Below are positions 54,796 through 64,000 of a stretch of DNA of 64,000 nt, piece after piece. Origin of the DNA: Xanthomonas sp. SI (lineage in GTDB: Bacteria; Pseudomonadota; Gammaproteobacteria; Xanthomonadales; Xanthomonadaceae); assembly GCF_014236855.1 (NCBI RefSeq), contig NZ_CP051261.1, forward strand, positions 1,798,001 through 1,862,000, written 5' to 3'. The translations under genes were made by a program, and so were the position numbers. Under the pieces are notes generated by a model that searched no databases, was not told the origin of the DNA, and saw only the letters and a program-made list of their open reading frames with translations. How positions within the stretch are numbered: the stretch's first letter is position 1; each line of letters starts with the position of its first letter.

Positions 54796-57700
54796 ATGGC
54801 ACGCTTCTTCATCGATCGTCCGATCTTCGCCTGGGTGCTGGCCATCATCGTGATGCTGGCCGGCATCCTTTCCGTCGCCACCTTGCCCATCGCGCAATAC
54901 CCGAGCATTGCGCCGCCCGCCGTGGCGATCACCGCCAACTATCCCGGCGCTTCGGCCAAGACCCTCGAGGACACCGTCACCCAGGTCATCGAGCAGAAGA
55001 TGAAGGGCCTGGATCATCTGAGCTACATGGCCTCCACCAGCGAGTCCAGCGGCCAGGTCACCATCACCCTGACCTTCGACAACGGCACCGACCCGGACAC
55101 CGCGCAGGTGCAGGTGCAGAACAAGCTGTCGCTGGCCACGCCGTTGCTGCCGCAGGAAGTGCAGCAGCAGGGCGTGACCGTGACCAAGTCGGCGACCAAC
55201 TTCCTCAACGTGCTGGCCTTCACCTCCGAAGACGGCAGCATGAGCGATTCGGACCTGTCCGATTACGTGGCCGCCAACGTGCAGGAAGCGATCAGCCGCG
55301 TCGAAGGCGTCGGCGACACCACCCTGTTCGGTTCGCAGTATTCGATGCGGATCTGGCTGGACCCGAACAAGCTGAGCAACTTCAGCCTGACCCCGCTGGA
55401 CGTGAAGACCGCGGTCCAGGCGCAGAACGCGCAGGTCTCGGCCGGCCAGCTCGGCGCGCTGCCGGCGGCCGCCAACCAGCAGCTCAACGCGACCATCACC
55501 GCACAGACGCGGCTGAAGACCGCCGCGGAGTTCGAGGACATCCTGCTGCGCACGCAATCCGACGGTTCGCAGGTGCGCCTGCGCGACGTGGCCCGGATCG
55601 AGCTGGGCAGCGAGAGCTACAACACCGTCGGCCGCTACAACGGCAAGCCCGCCGCCGGCCTGGCGATCAAGCTGGCCACCGGCGCCAACGCGCTGGACAC
55701 GGTCAAGGCGATCGACGCCAGCATGGCCGAGCAGGAGAAGTTCTTCCCGCCGGGCATGAAGGTGCAGAAGCCGTACGACACCACGCCGTTCGTGCGCATC
55801 TCGATCGAAGAGGTGGTACGCACCCTGATCGAGGCGGTGGTGCTGGTATTCCTGGTGATGTACCTGTTCCTGCAGAACTTCCGCGCCACGCTGATCCCGA
55901 CCATCGCCGTGCCGGTGGTGCTGCTGGGCACCTTCGGCGTGCTGGCCGTGTTCGGCTACACCATCAACACGCTGACCATGTTCGCGATGGTGCTGGCGAT
56001 CGGCCTGCTGGTGGACGACGCGATCGTGGTGGTGGAGAACGTCGAGCGGGTGATGAACGAGGAGCAGTTGCCGCCTAAGGAAGCCACGCGCAAGTCGATG
56101 GGGCAGATCACCGGCGCGCTGGTCGGCGTGGCCCTGGTGCTGGCGGCGGTGTTCGTGCCGATGGCGTTCTTCGGCGGCTCCACCGGCGTCATCTACCGCC
56201 AGTTCTCGATCACCATCGTCGCGGCGATGACGCTGTCGGTGCTGGTGGCGATGGTGCTGACCCCGGCGCTGTGCGCGACCCTGCTCAAGCCGGCCAAGCA
56301 GCACGGCATGGCCACCACCGGCTTCTTCGGCTGGTTCAACCGCGTGTTCGACCGCGGCAACGGCCGCTATCAGGGCGCGGTGCGGCACATGCTGGGCAAG
56401 GGCTGGCGCTACATGATCGCCTACGCGGTGGTGCTGGCGCTGGTGATGGTCGGCTTCATGAAGCTGCCGGTCGGGTTTCTGCCGGACGAGGACCAGGGCA
56501 CGCTGTTCGTGCTGGTGCAGCTGCCGCCCGGCGCCACCGCCGCGCGCACCGATGCGGTGATCCGCCAGGTCGAGCAGCATTTCCTGGTCGAGCAGAAGGA
56601 CTCGGTCGCCGGCGTGTTCGCCGTGTCCGGTTTCAGTTTCGCCGGCAGCGGGCAGAACGTCGGCTTCGCCTTCGTCAAGCTGCGGCCGTGGGACGAGCGC
56701 ACCGGCAAGGGCCAGAGCGTGACCGATGTGGCGGCCAAGGCCGGCAAGTTCTTCGCCGGCATCCGCGACGCCAGGGTGTTCGCGTTCGCGCCGCCGGCGG
56801 TGTCGGAACTGGGCAATGCCACCGGCTTCGACCTGATGCTGCAGGACCGCGCCAATCTCGGCCACGACGCACTGATGCAGGCGCGCAACCAGTTGCTGGC
56901 CGAGCTGTCGCAGGACAAGCGGCTGGTCGCGGTGCGCCCGAACGGGCAGGAGGACACGCCCGAGTTCAGGCTGGACATCGATCCGCACAAGGCCGAAACG
57001 CTGGGCCTGTCGATTTCCGATATCAACAACACCTTCTCCAGCGCCTGGGGCAGTACCTACGTCAACGACTTCATCGACAAGGGCCGGGTCAAGAAGGTGA
57101 TGCTGCAGGCCGATGCGCCGTACCGCATGCTGCCGGAGGACATCGACCGCTGGTACGTGCGCAACAGCGCCGGCACCATGGTCGCGTTCAATTCCTTCGC
57201 CAAGGCCAGCTGGAGCATGGGTTCGCCGCGGCTGGAGCGCTACAACAGCGTGCCGTCGGTGGAGATCCTGGGCATGGCGTTGCCGGGCGCGGCGTCCAGC
57301 GGCGAGGCGCTGGCCATCGTCGAGGCCGCGGCGGCCAAACTGCCGCCGGGCATCGGCTTCGAGTGGACCGGGCTGTCGCGGCAGGAGAAGGCGTCCAGCG
57401 GCCAGACCGGCATGCTGTACGGGCTGTCGATCCTGATCGTGTTCCTGTGCCTTGCCGCGCTGTACGAAAGCTGGGCGATTCCGTTCGCGGTGATCCTGGT
57501 GGTGCCGCTGGGCGTGTTCGGCGCGCTGCTCGGCGCGGTGCTGACATGGAAAATGAACGACGTGTACTTCCAGGTCGGGCTGCTGACCACGATCGGCCTG
57601 GCCTGCAAGAACGCGATCCTGATCGTGGAGTTCGCCCGCGAACTGCACGAGGGCGGCAAGAGCCTGCTGGAGGCGGCGCTGGAAGCGGCGCGCATGCGCC

Positions 57701-57945
57701 TGCGGCCGATCCTGATGACCTCGATGGCGTTCATCCTCGGCGTGGTGCCGATGGTGCTGGGCAGCGGCGCCGGTGCCGGCGCGCAGCATGCGCTGGGCAC
57801 CGCGGTGATCGGCGGCATGTTGTCGGGCACGGTGCTGGCGATCTTCTTCGTGCCGCTGTTCTTCGTGCTGGTGTGCGGCCTGTTCAAGCGCCGCGCCGGC
57901 AACCCCGACGACCCGTCCGCCGCGCGCGTCGCGGAAGGAGCCTGA
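54796..57945 (+). CDS. RND multidrug efflux permease (AcrB/MexB-like)
   Basis: 1049 residues, identical in length to E. coli AcrB. Start [23 protein letters not shown] is the HAE1-family hallmark. The proton-relay aspartates D407 and D408 lie in [15 protein letters not shown], and K938 in [12 protein letters not shown]. The two large periplasmic loops, the GFFGWFNR linker, and 12 helices are complete. A proton-driven trimeric exporter of hydrophobic and amphiphilic drugs. Fourteen bases after the adaptor gene and one base before the channel gene. Confidence 0.97.
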   Translation: MARFFIDRPIFAWVLAIIVMLAGILSVATLPIAQYPSIAPPAVAITANYPGASAKTLEDTVTQVIEQKMKGLDHLSYMASTSESSGQVTITLTFDNGTDPDTAQVQVQNKLSLATPLLPQEVQQQGVTVTKSATNFLNVLAFTSEDGSMSDSDLSDYVAANVQEAISRVEGVGDTTLFGSQYSMRIWLDPNKLSNFSLTPLDVKTAVQAQNAQVSAGQLGALPAAANQQLNATITAQTRLKTAAEFEDILLRTQSDGSQVRLRDVARIELGSESYNTVGRYNGKPAAGLAIKLATGANALDTVKAIDASMAEQEKFFPPGMKVQKPYDTTPFVRISIEEVVRTLIEAVVLVFLVMYLFLQNFRATLIPTIAVPVVLLGTFGVLAVFGYTINTLTMFAMVLAIGLLVDDAIVVVENVERVMNEEQLPPKEATRKSMGQITGALVGVALVLAAVFVPMAFFGGSTGVIYRQFSITIVAAMTLSVLVAMVLTPALCATLLKPAKQHGMATTGFFGWFNRVFDRGNGRYQGAVRHMLGKGWRYMIAYAVVLALVMVGFMKLPVGFLPDEDQGTLFVLVQLPPGATAARTDAVIRQVEQHFLVEQKDSVAGVFAVSGFSFAGSGQNVGFAFVKLRPWDERTGKGQSVTDVAAKAGKFFAGIRDARVFAFAPPAVSELGNATGFDLMLQDRANLGHDALMQARNQLLAELSQDKRLVAVRPNGQEDTPEFRLDIDPHKAETLGLSISDINNTFSSAWGSTYVNDFIDKGRVKKVMLQADAPYRMLPEDIDRWYVRNSAGTMVAFNSFAKASWSMGSPRLERYNSVPSVEILGMALPGAASSGEALAIVEAAAAKLPPGIGFEWTGLSRQEKASSGQTGMLYGLSILIVFLCLAALYESWAIPFAVILVVPLGVFGALLGAVLTWKMNDVYFQVGLLTTIGLACKNAILIVEFARELHEGGKSLLEAALEAARMRLRPILMTSMAFILGVVPMVLGSGAGAGAQHALGTAVIGGMLSGTVLAIFFVPLFFVLVCGLFKRRAGNPDDPSAARVAEGA

Positions 57946-57946
57946 C

Positions 57947-59413
57947 ATGTCCCGTTCGATCCTGACCCCGCTGGCGCTGGCGGTGTCCACCTTGCTTGCC
58001 GGCTGCAGCCTGATGCCGGCCTACGAACGCCCGGCGGCGCCGGTGCCGGCGCAGTTCGACGGCGCCGCCGCCGACAGCGGCGCGCAGACCGTCGCCGTTC
58101 CCGTCGCCGACATCGGCTGGCGCGCGGTGTTCACCGATCCCAAGCTGCAGCAGGTGATCGAGCTGGCGCTGGACAACAACCGCGACCTGCGCGTGGCCGC
58201 GCTCAACATCGACCAGGCCTGGGCGCAGTACCGGGTGCAGCGCGCCGACCTGGCGCCGGGCGTGGACCTGGGCGGCAGCGGCAACGGCTCGCGCACCCCG
58301 GGCGACCTGTCCGGCACCGGGCAACCGCTGGTGGCGCACAGCTACAGCGCCACGCTCGGCATCAGCGCCTACGAGCTGGATCTGTTCGGCCGCGTGCGCA
58401 GCCTCAAGGAACAGGCGCTGCAGCAGTTCCTGTCCACCACCGAGGCGCAGCGCAGCACCCACATCAGCCTGATCGCGCAGGTCGCCACGGCCTATCTGAC
58501 CCTGGCCGCCGACCAGGATCTGCTGCGCCTGGCGCAGGACACGCTGAGCAGCCAGGGCGAGAGCTACCGGCTGCAGCAACGCAGTTTCGAACTCGGCGCG
58601 GCCTCGGCGCTGACCCTGCGGCAGGCGCAGACCACGGTGGAAAGCGCGCGGGTGGACGTGGAGCGCTACACCGCGCAGGTGGCGCAAGATCGCAATGCGC
58701 TACGCCTGCTGGCGGGCACGGAAGTGCCGAGCGAGCTGCTGCCGACCGCGCTGCCGGACAGCGCTAGCGCCGACGCCAACGTGTTGGCCAGCATTCCGGC
58801 GGGGCTGCCGTCGGAGCTGCTGCAGCGCCGTCCGGACATCCTGCAGGCCGAGCGCACCCTGCAGGCCGCCAACGCCAACATCGGTGCGGCGCGTGCCGCG
58901 TTCTATCCGAGCATCAGCCTGACCGCCTCGGCCGGCAGCGCCAGCGCCGGCCTGTCCGGCCTGTTCAAGGGCGGCTCGGGCAGCTGGAGCTTCGCGCCCA
59001 GCCTCTCGTTGCCGATCTTCGACGGCGGCCGCAACCGCGCCAATCTCGATGTCGCCAAGGTGCAGCGCGACATCGACGTGGCCAACTACGAGAAGGCGAT
59101 CCAGACCGCGTTCCGCGAGGTCTCCGATGCGCTGGCCGAGCGCAGCACGCTGGGCCGCCAGCTGCAGGCGCAACAGGCGCTGGTGGATGCGTCCGCCGAC
59201 AGCTACCGGCTGTCGCAGGCGCGCTTCGAGCGCGGCGTGGACAGCTATCTCGGCGCACTGGATGCGCAGCGCACGCTGTACGCCGCCGAGCAGACCCTGA
59301 TCGACACGCGGCTGTCGCGCTTCACCAACCTGGTGACCTTCTACAAGGCGCTGGGCGGCGGCTGGGTGGAGATGGCCGCGTCCACGGACGCGACGGCCTC
59401 GACGGGGCGCTAG
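57947..59413 (+). CDS. outer-membrane efflux channel (OprM/TolC family lipoprotein)
   Basis: 488 residues. Lipobox LLAGC gives a mature N-terminal Cys at about 22. Two repeats of long helices and beta strands (OEP domains) follow: the first has [24 protein letters not shown], the second [33 protein letters not shown], the signature of this family. It completes the tripartite pump. It begins directly after the permease stop with GGAAGGAG upstream. Confidence 0.96.
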   Translation: MSRSILTPLALAVSTLLAGCSLMPAYERPAAPVPAQFDGAAADSGAQTVAVPVADIGWRAVFTDPKLQQVIELALDNNRDLRVAALNIDQAWAQYRVQRADLAPGVDLGGSGNGSRTPGDLSGTGQPLVAHSYSATLGISAYELDLFGRVRSLKEQALQQFLSTTEAQRSTHISLIAQVATAYLTLAADQDLLRLAQDTLSSQGESYRLQQRSFELGAASALTLRQAQTTVESARVDVERYTAQVAQDRNALRLLAGTEVPSELLPTALPDSASADANVLASIPAGLPSELLQRRPDILQAERTLQAANANIGAARAAFYPSISLTASAGSASAGLSGLFKGGSGSWSFAPSLSLPIFDGGRNRANLDVAKVQRDIDVANYEKAIQTAFREVSDALAERSTLGRQLQAQQALVDASADSYRLSQARFERGVDSYLGALDAQRTLYAAEQTLIDTRLSRFTNLVTFYKALGGGWVEMAASTDATASTGR

Positions 59414-59415
59414 CG

Positions 59416-60111
59416 GTGCCGCGCCAGGTGTCCGCGCCGGCACGGGCGCGGCGGCGTGGCGAGCGGAGCGCGACGCGCGAAAAGCACGCCGCGATCCTCG
59501 ACGCGGCGCGGCGGCTGTTCTCCCGCAACGGCTTCGACCACACCAACATGGATGCCATCGCCGCCTGCGCGGACGTGTCCAAGGCCACCGTCTATGCGCA
59601 TTTCGCCAGCAAGGATGCGCTGTTCCAGGCCACGGTGGACGCGATGGCGAGCGAGATGCCGGATCGCTGGGATGCGCTGCTCGCCATCGGCGGGCCGCTG
59701 CCGCTGCGGCTGACGGCGGTGGCGCACGACCTGATGGCGATGACCGCCGCGCCGATGCTGCAGGCCATCCAGCGCATGCTCGCGCTGTCCACGCAGGTGT
59801 CGCTGCAGCGCGCCGAGACGTACTGGGACCTGTGTTTCGCGCGCTACGATCGCGCCATGCAGCGGTTGCTGCGCGCCGAGATCCGGCAGGGCACGCTGGC
59901 GATCGCCGACGTGGCGCAGGCGTCCGCGCAGTTCTTCGCGTTGATCGCCAGCGCGTCGGCGTTGCGCGGCTTGCTGACCGGCGAGCCGGGCGCGCCGCAG
60001 CGGCCGGGCGCACGTTGCGTGGAAAGCGCGGTGGCGTTGTTCGTGCGCGGCTACCGCGCGGAGGCGAATCCTGCGCCGGCAATGCGCCGGCGCGTCGCCG
60101 CCAGGCCCTAG
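59416..60111 (+). CDS. second TetR family regulator, last gene of the RND operon
   Basis: 231 residues. The helix-turn-helix reads AILDAARRLFSRNGFDHTNMDAIAACADVSKATVYAHFASKDALF (about 25-69), preceded by a basic, Arg-rich extension. A ligand-binding helical domain follows. The GTG start at 59416 lies two bases after the channel gene stop, so it is co-transcribed with the pump and would rise with it, as a feedback regulator. It overlaps the convergent MFS gene by four bases at its end. No resemblance beyond the family fold to the divergent TetR. Confidence 0.88.
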   Translation: MPRQVSAPARARRRGERSATREKHAAILDAARRLFSRNGFDHTNMDAIAACADVSKATVYAHFASKDALFQATVDAMASEMPDRWDALLAIGGPLPLRLTAVAHDLMAMTAAPMLQAIQRMLALSTQVSLQRAETYWDLCFARYDRAMQRLLRAEIRQGTLAIADVAQASAQFFALIASASALRGLLTGEPGAPQRPGARCVESAVALFVRGYRAEANPAPAMRRRVAARP

Positions 60112-61334
60112 GCGGGCTGTGCGGCCGCCAGCGGACGCTGTTCGCGGATCGGCAGATTGACCAGCGCCGCGGCCGCGGCCAGTGCCATGTCGGCGTACCA
60201 CATCCACTGGTAGTTGCCGAAACGCTCCAGCGCCACGCCGCCGAGCCAGGCGCCGAAGAAACCGCCGATCTGGTGCGACAGCAGGGTCAGGCCGAACAGC
60301 GTGCCCAGGTAGCGCGGCCCGAACAGTTTGCCGATCAGGCCGGCGGTCGGCGGGACCGTCGCCAGCCAGGTGAAACCGAGCGCGGCGGCGAACAGGTAGA
60401 AGGTCAGCGGCGTCGGCGGCGCGACCAGGTACAGCGCGATCAGTACCGCGCGGCTGGCGTACATCGCCAGCAGCAGCCACTTCATGCGCACGCGTTCGCC
60501 GAGCTTGCCGGCAATCAGGCTGCCGGCGACGTTGAACAGGCCGATCAGCGCGATGGCGATGGCCGACACGCTGGGCGCCAGCCCGCACAACGCGATTTCC
60601 CCGGGCAGGTGGGTCACCAGGAACGCGATGTGCACGCCGCAGGTGAAGAAGCCCAGGTGCAGGCACCAATAGCTGCGATCGCGCAGGGCGATGCGCAATT
60701 GCGCGCGCAGGCCGCCGTCCGGCGCGGCCGCCGTCGCCACCTGCGTCTGGCCCTTGCGGCGCAGCGGCCAGGCCAGTGGCAGGGTCAGCAGCGACAACGC
60801 GGCCATGCCGGTCATCGCCATCGCCCAACCTGCGGCGCCGATCATCCATTGCACCAGCGGCGCGAACAGGAACTGGCCGAGCGAGCCGCCGGCGTTGATC
60901 AGCCCGGCGGCGAACGAGCGCCGTTCCGGCGCGATGCGATGCGCGGTGGCGCCGATCAGCACCGAGAAGCTGCCGGCACCGGCGCCGGCCGCGGCGAGCA
61001 GGCCCAGGCTGACGATCAGGCCCCATTCGCTCGGCAACCAGGGCGCCAGGCCCAGGCCCAGCGCCAGCAACACCCCGCCCAGCCACAGCACCGGCAGCGG
61101 GCCGCGCTGGTCGGCGATGGCGCCGAAGACAGGCTGCACCGCGCCCCACACGAACTGGCCGACCGCCAGCGCGAAGCTGATCGCGGCGATGCCGACGCCG
61201 CTGCTGCGGTGGATCGGCTCGACGAACAGGCCGGTGGTCTGGCGCGCGCCCATGGTCAGCATCAGCGTCGCCGAGGCGATGATCAGCAGGCCCCAGTGAC
61301 GGCTGGCCTGCGCGTGCGGCGCCGCGGCGCTCAT
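60108..61334 (-). CDS. MFS transporter
   Basis: 408 residues, 12 helices. Helix 1 has LLIIASATLMLTMGARQTTGLFVEPI, and the loop between helices 2 and 3 carries VFGAIADQRGPLPVLWLGG, a variant of MFS motif A. The sequence is like the monocarboxylate/oxalate-formate or CynX-type branch. It is translated from an ATG overlapping the marR stop (ATGA), so regulator and transporter form one unit, consistent with an exporter induced by its substrate. Confidence 0.88.
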   Translation of the reverse strand: MSAAAPHAQASRHWGLLIIASATLMLTMGARQTTGLFVEPIHRSSGVGIAAISFALAVGQFVWGAVQPVFGAIADQRGPLPVLWLGGVLLALGLGLAPWLPSEWGLIVSLGLLAAAGAGAGSFSVLIGATAHRIAPERRSFAAGLINAGGSLGQFLFAPLVQWMIGAAGWAMAMTGMAALSLLTLPLAWPLRRKGQTQVATAAAPDGGLRAQLRIALRDRSYWCLHLGFFTCGVHIAFLVTHLPGEIALCGLAPSVSAIAIALIGLFNVAGSLIAGKLGERVRMKWLLLAMYASRAVLIALYLVAPPTPLTFYLFAAALGFTWLATVPPTAGLIGKLFGPRYLGTLFGLTLLSHQIGGFFGAWLGGVALERFGNYQWMWYADMALAAAAALVNLPIREQRPLAAAQPA

Positions 61335-61774
61335 GCGGCGGCGTCCTCACGCTCGGCGCACAGCGCGCGTTCCAGCTGCCGCAGTTGGCGGTGCAGGGCG
61401 TCGATGGCCGCATCGCCGGCCAGCGCGTCGATCCGTGCCTGCGCGCGTTCCCAGTGCGGCAGCGCGCGCTTGAGCAGGCGCCGGCCGGCGGCGCTGACCA
61501 CCACCAGCTTCTGCCGCGCATCGTCGCCGCGGCGTTGCTCGATCCAGCCGGCCGCCTGCATCGGCTTGAGATTGCGCGACAGCGTGCTGCGGTCCATGCC
61601 CAGGCGCTCGGCCAGCGCGCCGAGCTGCTGCGCGGTGCCGGCGCGGCGCAGGATCGAATACTCGTTCAGGCTCAGCCCCACCGCGCTCAGCTCGCGGTCG
61701 TAGACCTGCGAGGTACGCCGCGCGGCGCGGCGCAGCAGGAAACAGGTGCAGCGGCAGGGTGCGGTGTCTTCCAT
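61331..61774 (-). CDS. MarR family regulator
   Basis: 147 residues. The winged-helix domain reads LSLNEYSILRRAGTAQQLGALAERLGMDRSTLSRNLKPMQAAGWIEQRRG (about 32-82), the MarR pattern. The N-terminus has three cysteines close together (PCRCTCFLLRRAAR), a known arrangement in MarR proteins whose role may be thiol or oxidant sensing. It overlaps the MFS transporter gene by four bases. The probable operator is a TGCATATGCA palindrome 16-25 bases upstream of the start. Confidence 0.92.
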   Translation of the reverse strand: MEDTAPCRCTCFLLRRAARRTSQVYDRELSAVGLSLNEYSILRRAGTAQQLGALAERLGMDRSTLSRNLKPMQAAGWIEQRRGDDARQKLVVVSAAGRRLLKRALPHWERAQARIDALAGDAAIDALHRQLRQLERALCAEREDAAA

Positions 61775-61789
61775 GTTTCGCAAAGTACG

Positions 61790-61799
61790 TGCATATGCA
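61790..61799. promoter_or_regulatory. candidate MarR operator palindrome
   Basis: Perfect 10-base palindrome TGCATATGCA, extended by TACG on the left and TGCAATTG on the right, directly upstream of the marR start at 61774. It would overlap the promoter or leader of the marR-MFS unit, suiting autorepression. Confidence 0.55.
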
Positions 61800-62043
61800 T
61801 GCAATTGGCAAGCGCCCGGATGAGCGGGGAGGACGACGTGTCGCCGCCGTCTGCGGGCGACGTGGGCGGGGCATGCCCTGGTCGGTCGACGGCATGCGGA
61901 CGGATGGTGCGGCTCGCGTGCAGCTGCGGCAGCGCCACGCTTCGTCCAGGCGCAGCGAACGCACGCAGACGCTTGCGCGCGCTCGCGGATCGCCGGCATT
62001 GCTATGCTCTGCGGCGCCTTGCGCTTGCCGGAGTGCCATCCCG

Positions 62044-63195
62044 ATGCCGAACACACGCACCGCCTCTGTGCCGATCGCCGCCGCGCGGGCGCGTGCGCTG
62101 TGGCTGGATGCGCAGCGGCTGACCACCCCGGCGCCGTTCGGCGCGGGCGCCGAGGCGGTGCGGCAGGCCACGGCGCACCTGGGCTACGTGCAGATCGACA
62201 CCATCCACGTGATCGAACGCAGCCACCACCACGTGCTGTACAGCCGCATTCCCGCCTATCGCAAGCAGGATCTGGAACAGGCGCAGGCGCAGGACAAGTC
62301 GGTGTTCGAATACTGGACGCATGCGCTGGCCTATGTGCCGATCGCCGACTACCGCATGTACGTGGCGCAGATGGCGCGCTACCGTGCCCAGGCGGACGCG
62401 GCCGGCAAGATCGATCCGGCCGACTACGCCAGGTTGCTGCGGCGCATCCGCAACGACGGGCCGTTGTCGATCCGCGATATCGACGACGACGTGCTGGTCG
62501 AGAAGACCCATCCGTGGGGCAGCCGCAAGCCGTCGCGGGCGGCGTTGCGCTACGGCTTCTTCAGCGGCGACCTGGTGGTCAGCCAGCGCAGCGGCATGCT
62601 CAAGACCTACGAGCTGGCCGCGCGCCATTTCGGCTGGAGCCGGCGCCCGCGCCCGGCCAGCGACGTGCAGTACGCGCGCTATCTGCTGGAGCGCGCGCTG
62701 CGCGCGCAGGGCCTGGTCGGCGTGGATTCGACCTGCTACGGCGATGCCGGCGCCAAGCCCGCGGTGCGCGCGCTGCTCGCCGCGGCGGTCGCCGCCAAAC
62801 GCCTGGTCCCGGTGCATCTGCAGGGCCAGGAGCAGGCCGCGCTGTGGGCTGCGCCGGCGCTGCTGGAGCATGCGCCGCCGCTGCCGGACGATTCCCTCGC
62901 GCAGCTGCTGTCGCCGTTCGATCCGTTGCTGATCCAGCGCAAGCGGCTGCAGCAGTTCTTCGGCTACGAACATCGCTTCGAGGCCTACGTGCCGGCGCCG
63001 CAGCGGGTGCTCGGCTACTTCGCGCTGCCGGTGTTGGTCGGCGACCGCATCGTCGCGGCGCTGGATCTGAAGATGGATCGCCAGGCGGGCAGGCTACTGA
63101 TCCAGAAATGGACCTGGCTGGTGCCGCAGCGGCCGGCGCTGAAGGCGGCGATCGATACGGCGCTGCAGCGCTTCGAGCGGTTTCATCTGCAATAG
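62044..63195 (+). CDS. winged-helix DNA glycosylase, YcaQ/AlkX-like (HTH_42)
   Basis: 383 residues of the HTH_42 family. The catalytic region reads GYVQIDTIHVIERSHHHVLYSR (about 48-69), giving the Gln-x-Asp form of the active site, as described for E. coli YcaQ (AlkX). YWTHALAYVPIADY and SPFDPLLIQRKRLQQFFGYEHRFEAYVP are further family blocks. E. coli YcaQ removes bulky N7-alkylated purines and unhooks interstrand crosslinks. The ATG at 62044 opens MPNTRTASVPIAAARARALWLDAQ. Single-gene unit, divergent to marR. Confidence 0.9.
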   Translation: MPNTRTASVPIAAARARALWLDAQRLTTPAPFGAGAEAVRQATAHLGYVQIDTIHVIERSHHHVLYSRIPAYRKQDLEQAQAQDKSVFEYWTHALAYVPIADYRMYVAQMARYRAQADAAGKIDPADYARLLRRIRNDGPLSIRDIDDDVLVEKTHPWGSRKPSRAALRYGFFSGDLVVSQRSGMLKTYELAARHFGWSRRPRPASDVQYARYLLERALRAQGLVGVDSTCYGDAGAKPAVRALLAAAVAAKRLVPVHLQGQEQAALWAAPALLEHAPPLPDDSLAQLLSPFDPLLIQRKRLQQFFGYEHRFEAYVPAPQRVLGYFALPVLVGDRIVAALDLKMDRQAGRLLIQKWTWLVPQRPALKAAIDTALQRFERFHLQ

Positions 63196-63363
63196 CGCAG
63201 GCGCTGCGCGCCCTGCCGCGCACGTCGTGGTTCGTGGTGCAGATCATGGAGCCGTGCATCGCGCTGGACTTGCCGCGCTTGCTGCGTGCAGCGCGCAGCG
63301 GAACACCATGCTGGCCGCCGTGCAACTGCCGGCGCACACGCGTTGCGTGCGCCGGCGAGCGGA

Positions 63364-64000
63364 TCAAGCCTTGAAGAAGGCCAGCAGATCCTGGTTGATC
63401 TCGTCCGGGTGGGTGGTGCACATGCCGTGCGGGTAGCCCTTGTAGACCTTCAGCGTGGCGTGCTTGACCAGCTTGGCCGACAGCAGCGCCGAGTCGGCGA
63501 TCGGCACGATCTGGTCGTCGTCGCCGTGCAGGATCAGCACCGGCACGTCGATCTGCTTCAGGTCCTCGGTGAAGTCGGTTTCCGAGAACGCCTTGATGCA
63601 GTCGTAGTGGGCCTTGGCGCCGCCCATCATGCCCTGCCGCCACCAGTTGTCCATGGCGCCCTGCGAGATCTTGGCGCCGTCGCGGTTGTAGCCGTAGAAC
63701 GGCACCGGCACCTCCTTGTAGAACTGCGCGCGGTTGGCCGCGAGCTGGGTGCGGAAGCCGTCGAACACGTCCATCGGCAGGCCGCCCGGGTTGTTCGCGG
63801 TCTTGAGCATGATCGGCGGCACCGCGCCGATCAGCACCGCCTTGGCCACGCGGCCGGCGCCGTGCTTGGCGACATAGCGCGCCACTTCGCCGCCGCCGGT
63901 GGAATGGCCGACGTGGATCGCGTTCTTCAGGTCCAGATGCTTGGCCAGCGCGGCCACGTCGGCGGCGTAGGTGTCCATGTCGTTGCCGTTCGCGGTCTGC
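63364..64000 (-). CDS. alpha/beta hydrolase (chloroperoxidase/esterase type), N-terminus outside window
   Basis: The visible 212 residues are the C-terminal three quarters. The frame runs on past the window edge (QTANGND before MDTYAADV), so the true start is beyond 64000. The nucleophile elbow is [14 protein letters not shown]; the acid is in [12 protein letters not shown]; the catalytic His is in [10 protein letters not shown]. Segments such as [25 protein letters not shown] are typical of cofactor-free haloperoxidase-like esterases. The substrate is unknown. Confidence 0.93.
   Translation of the reverse strand, partial: QTANGNDMDTYAADVAALAKHLDLKNAIHVGHSTGGGEVARYVAKHGAGRVAKAVLIGAVPPIMLKTANNPGGLPMDVFDGFRTQLAANRAQFYKEVPVPFYGYNRDGAKISQGAMDNWWRQGMMGGAKAHYDCIKAFSETDFTEDLKQIDVPVLILHGDDDQIVPIADSALLSAKLVKHATLKVYKGYPHGMCTTHPDEINQDLLAFFKA

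Overview
The window is high-GC, gene-dense chromosomal DNA from a gammaproteobacterium of the family Xanthomonadaceae, most likely Xanthomonas or a close relative. This rests on the gene families, the codon bias, and two interspersed palindromic repeat families typical of these genomes: a REP-like GTAGGAGCGGCTTCAGCC hairpin, and a CCCCTCTCCC...GGGAGAGGGG element. Species is not resolved. I see no rRNA, tRNA, insertion sequence, prophage or CRISPR array. Genes at both edges are cut off.

Layout. 1-9.2 kb is housekeeping and metabolic: a HAD hydrolase fragment, cstA with its small YbdD partner, two pirins, two small secreted proteins, endonuclease V, phosphoglycerate mutase and a SHOCT protein. 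9.2-13.7 kb is a compact arabinofuranoside-use locus (GH127 glycosidase, GPH-type sugar symporter, divergent AraC regulator). A phospholipase D-type enzyme follows. 15.4-28.2 kb is one leftward chemosensory cluster, STAS-cheA-mcp-mcp-mcp-cheW-REC/EAL-cheR-cheB, with a FliA-like promoter in front. Its only free-standing receiver output is fused to a c-di-GMP phosphodiesterase. Two receptors are poly-HAMP proteins, and all three end in CheR-tether-like pentapeptides.

28.4-32.3 kb is mfd, with a repeat element inserted in frame. 32.5-36 kb holds an acetyltransferase, a cation diffusion facilitator, a DUF1963 protein and rlmJ. 36-43.8 kb has two two-component systems: a QseBC-like pair next to a YgiW-like OB-fold protein, and creB-creC followed by creD. 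creD is separated from creC by an array of REP hairpins and preceded by a cre-tag-like operator. 44.3-49.9 kb holds an acetyltransferase/nitrilase pair, a DUF3616 protein, gltX, zur and a small unknown gene. 50-52.7 kb holds a FucP/GluP-like sugar transporter and a manganese-type cupin.

52.8-60.1 kb is an RND efflux operon (adaptor, pump, outer-membrane channel) with a divergent TetR and a second TetR at its 3' end. It converges on an MFS exporter co-transcribed with a MarR regulator. The window ends with a YcaQ/AlkX-type DNA glycosylase and a truncated alpha/beta hydrolase.

The most notable signals are the chemosensory cluster wired to c-di-GMP, the repeat element carried inside the Mfd protein, and the creD operator with three 11-bp direct repeats.
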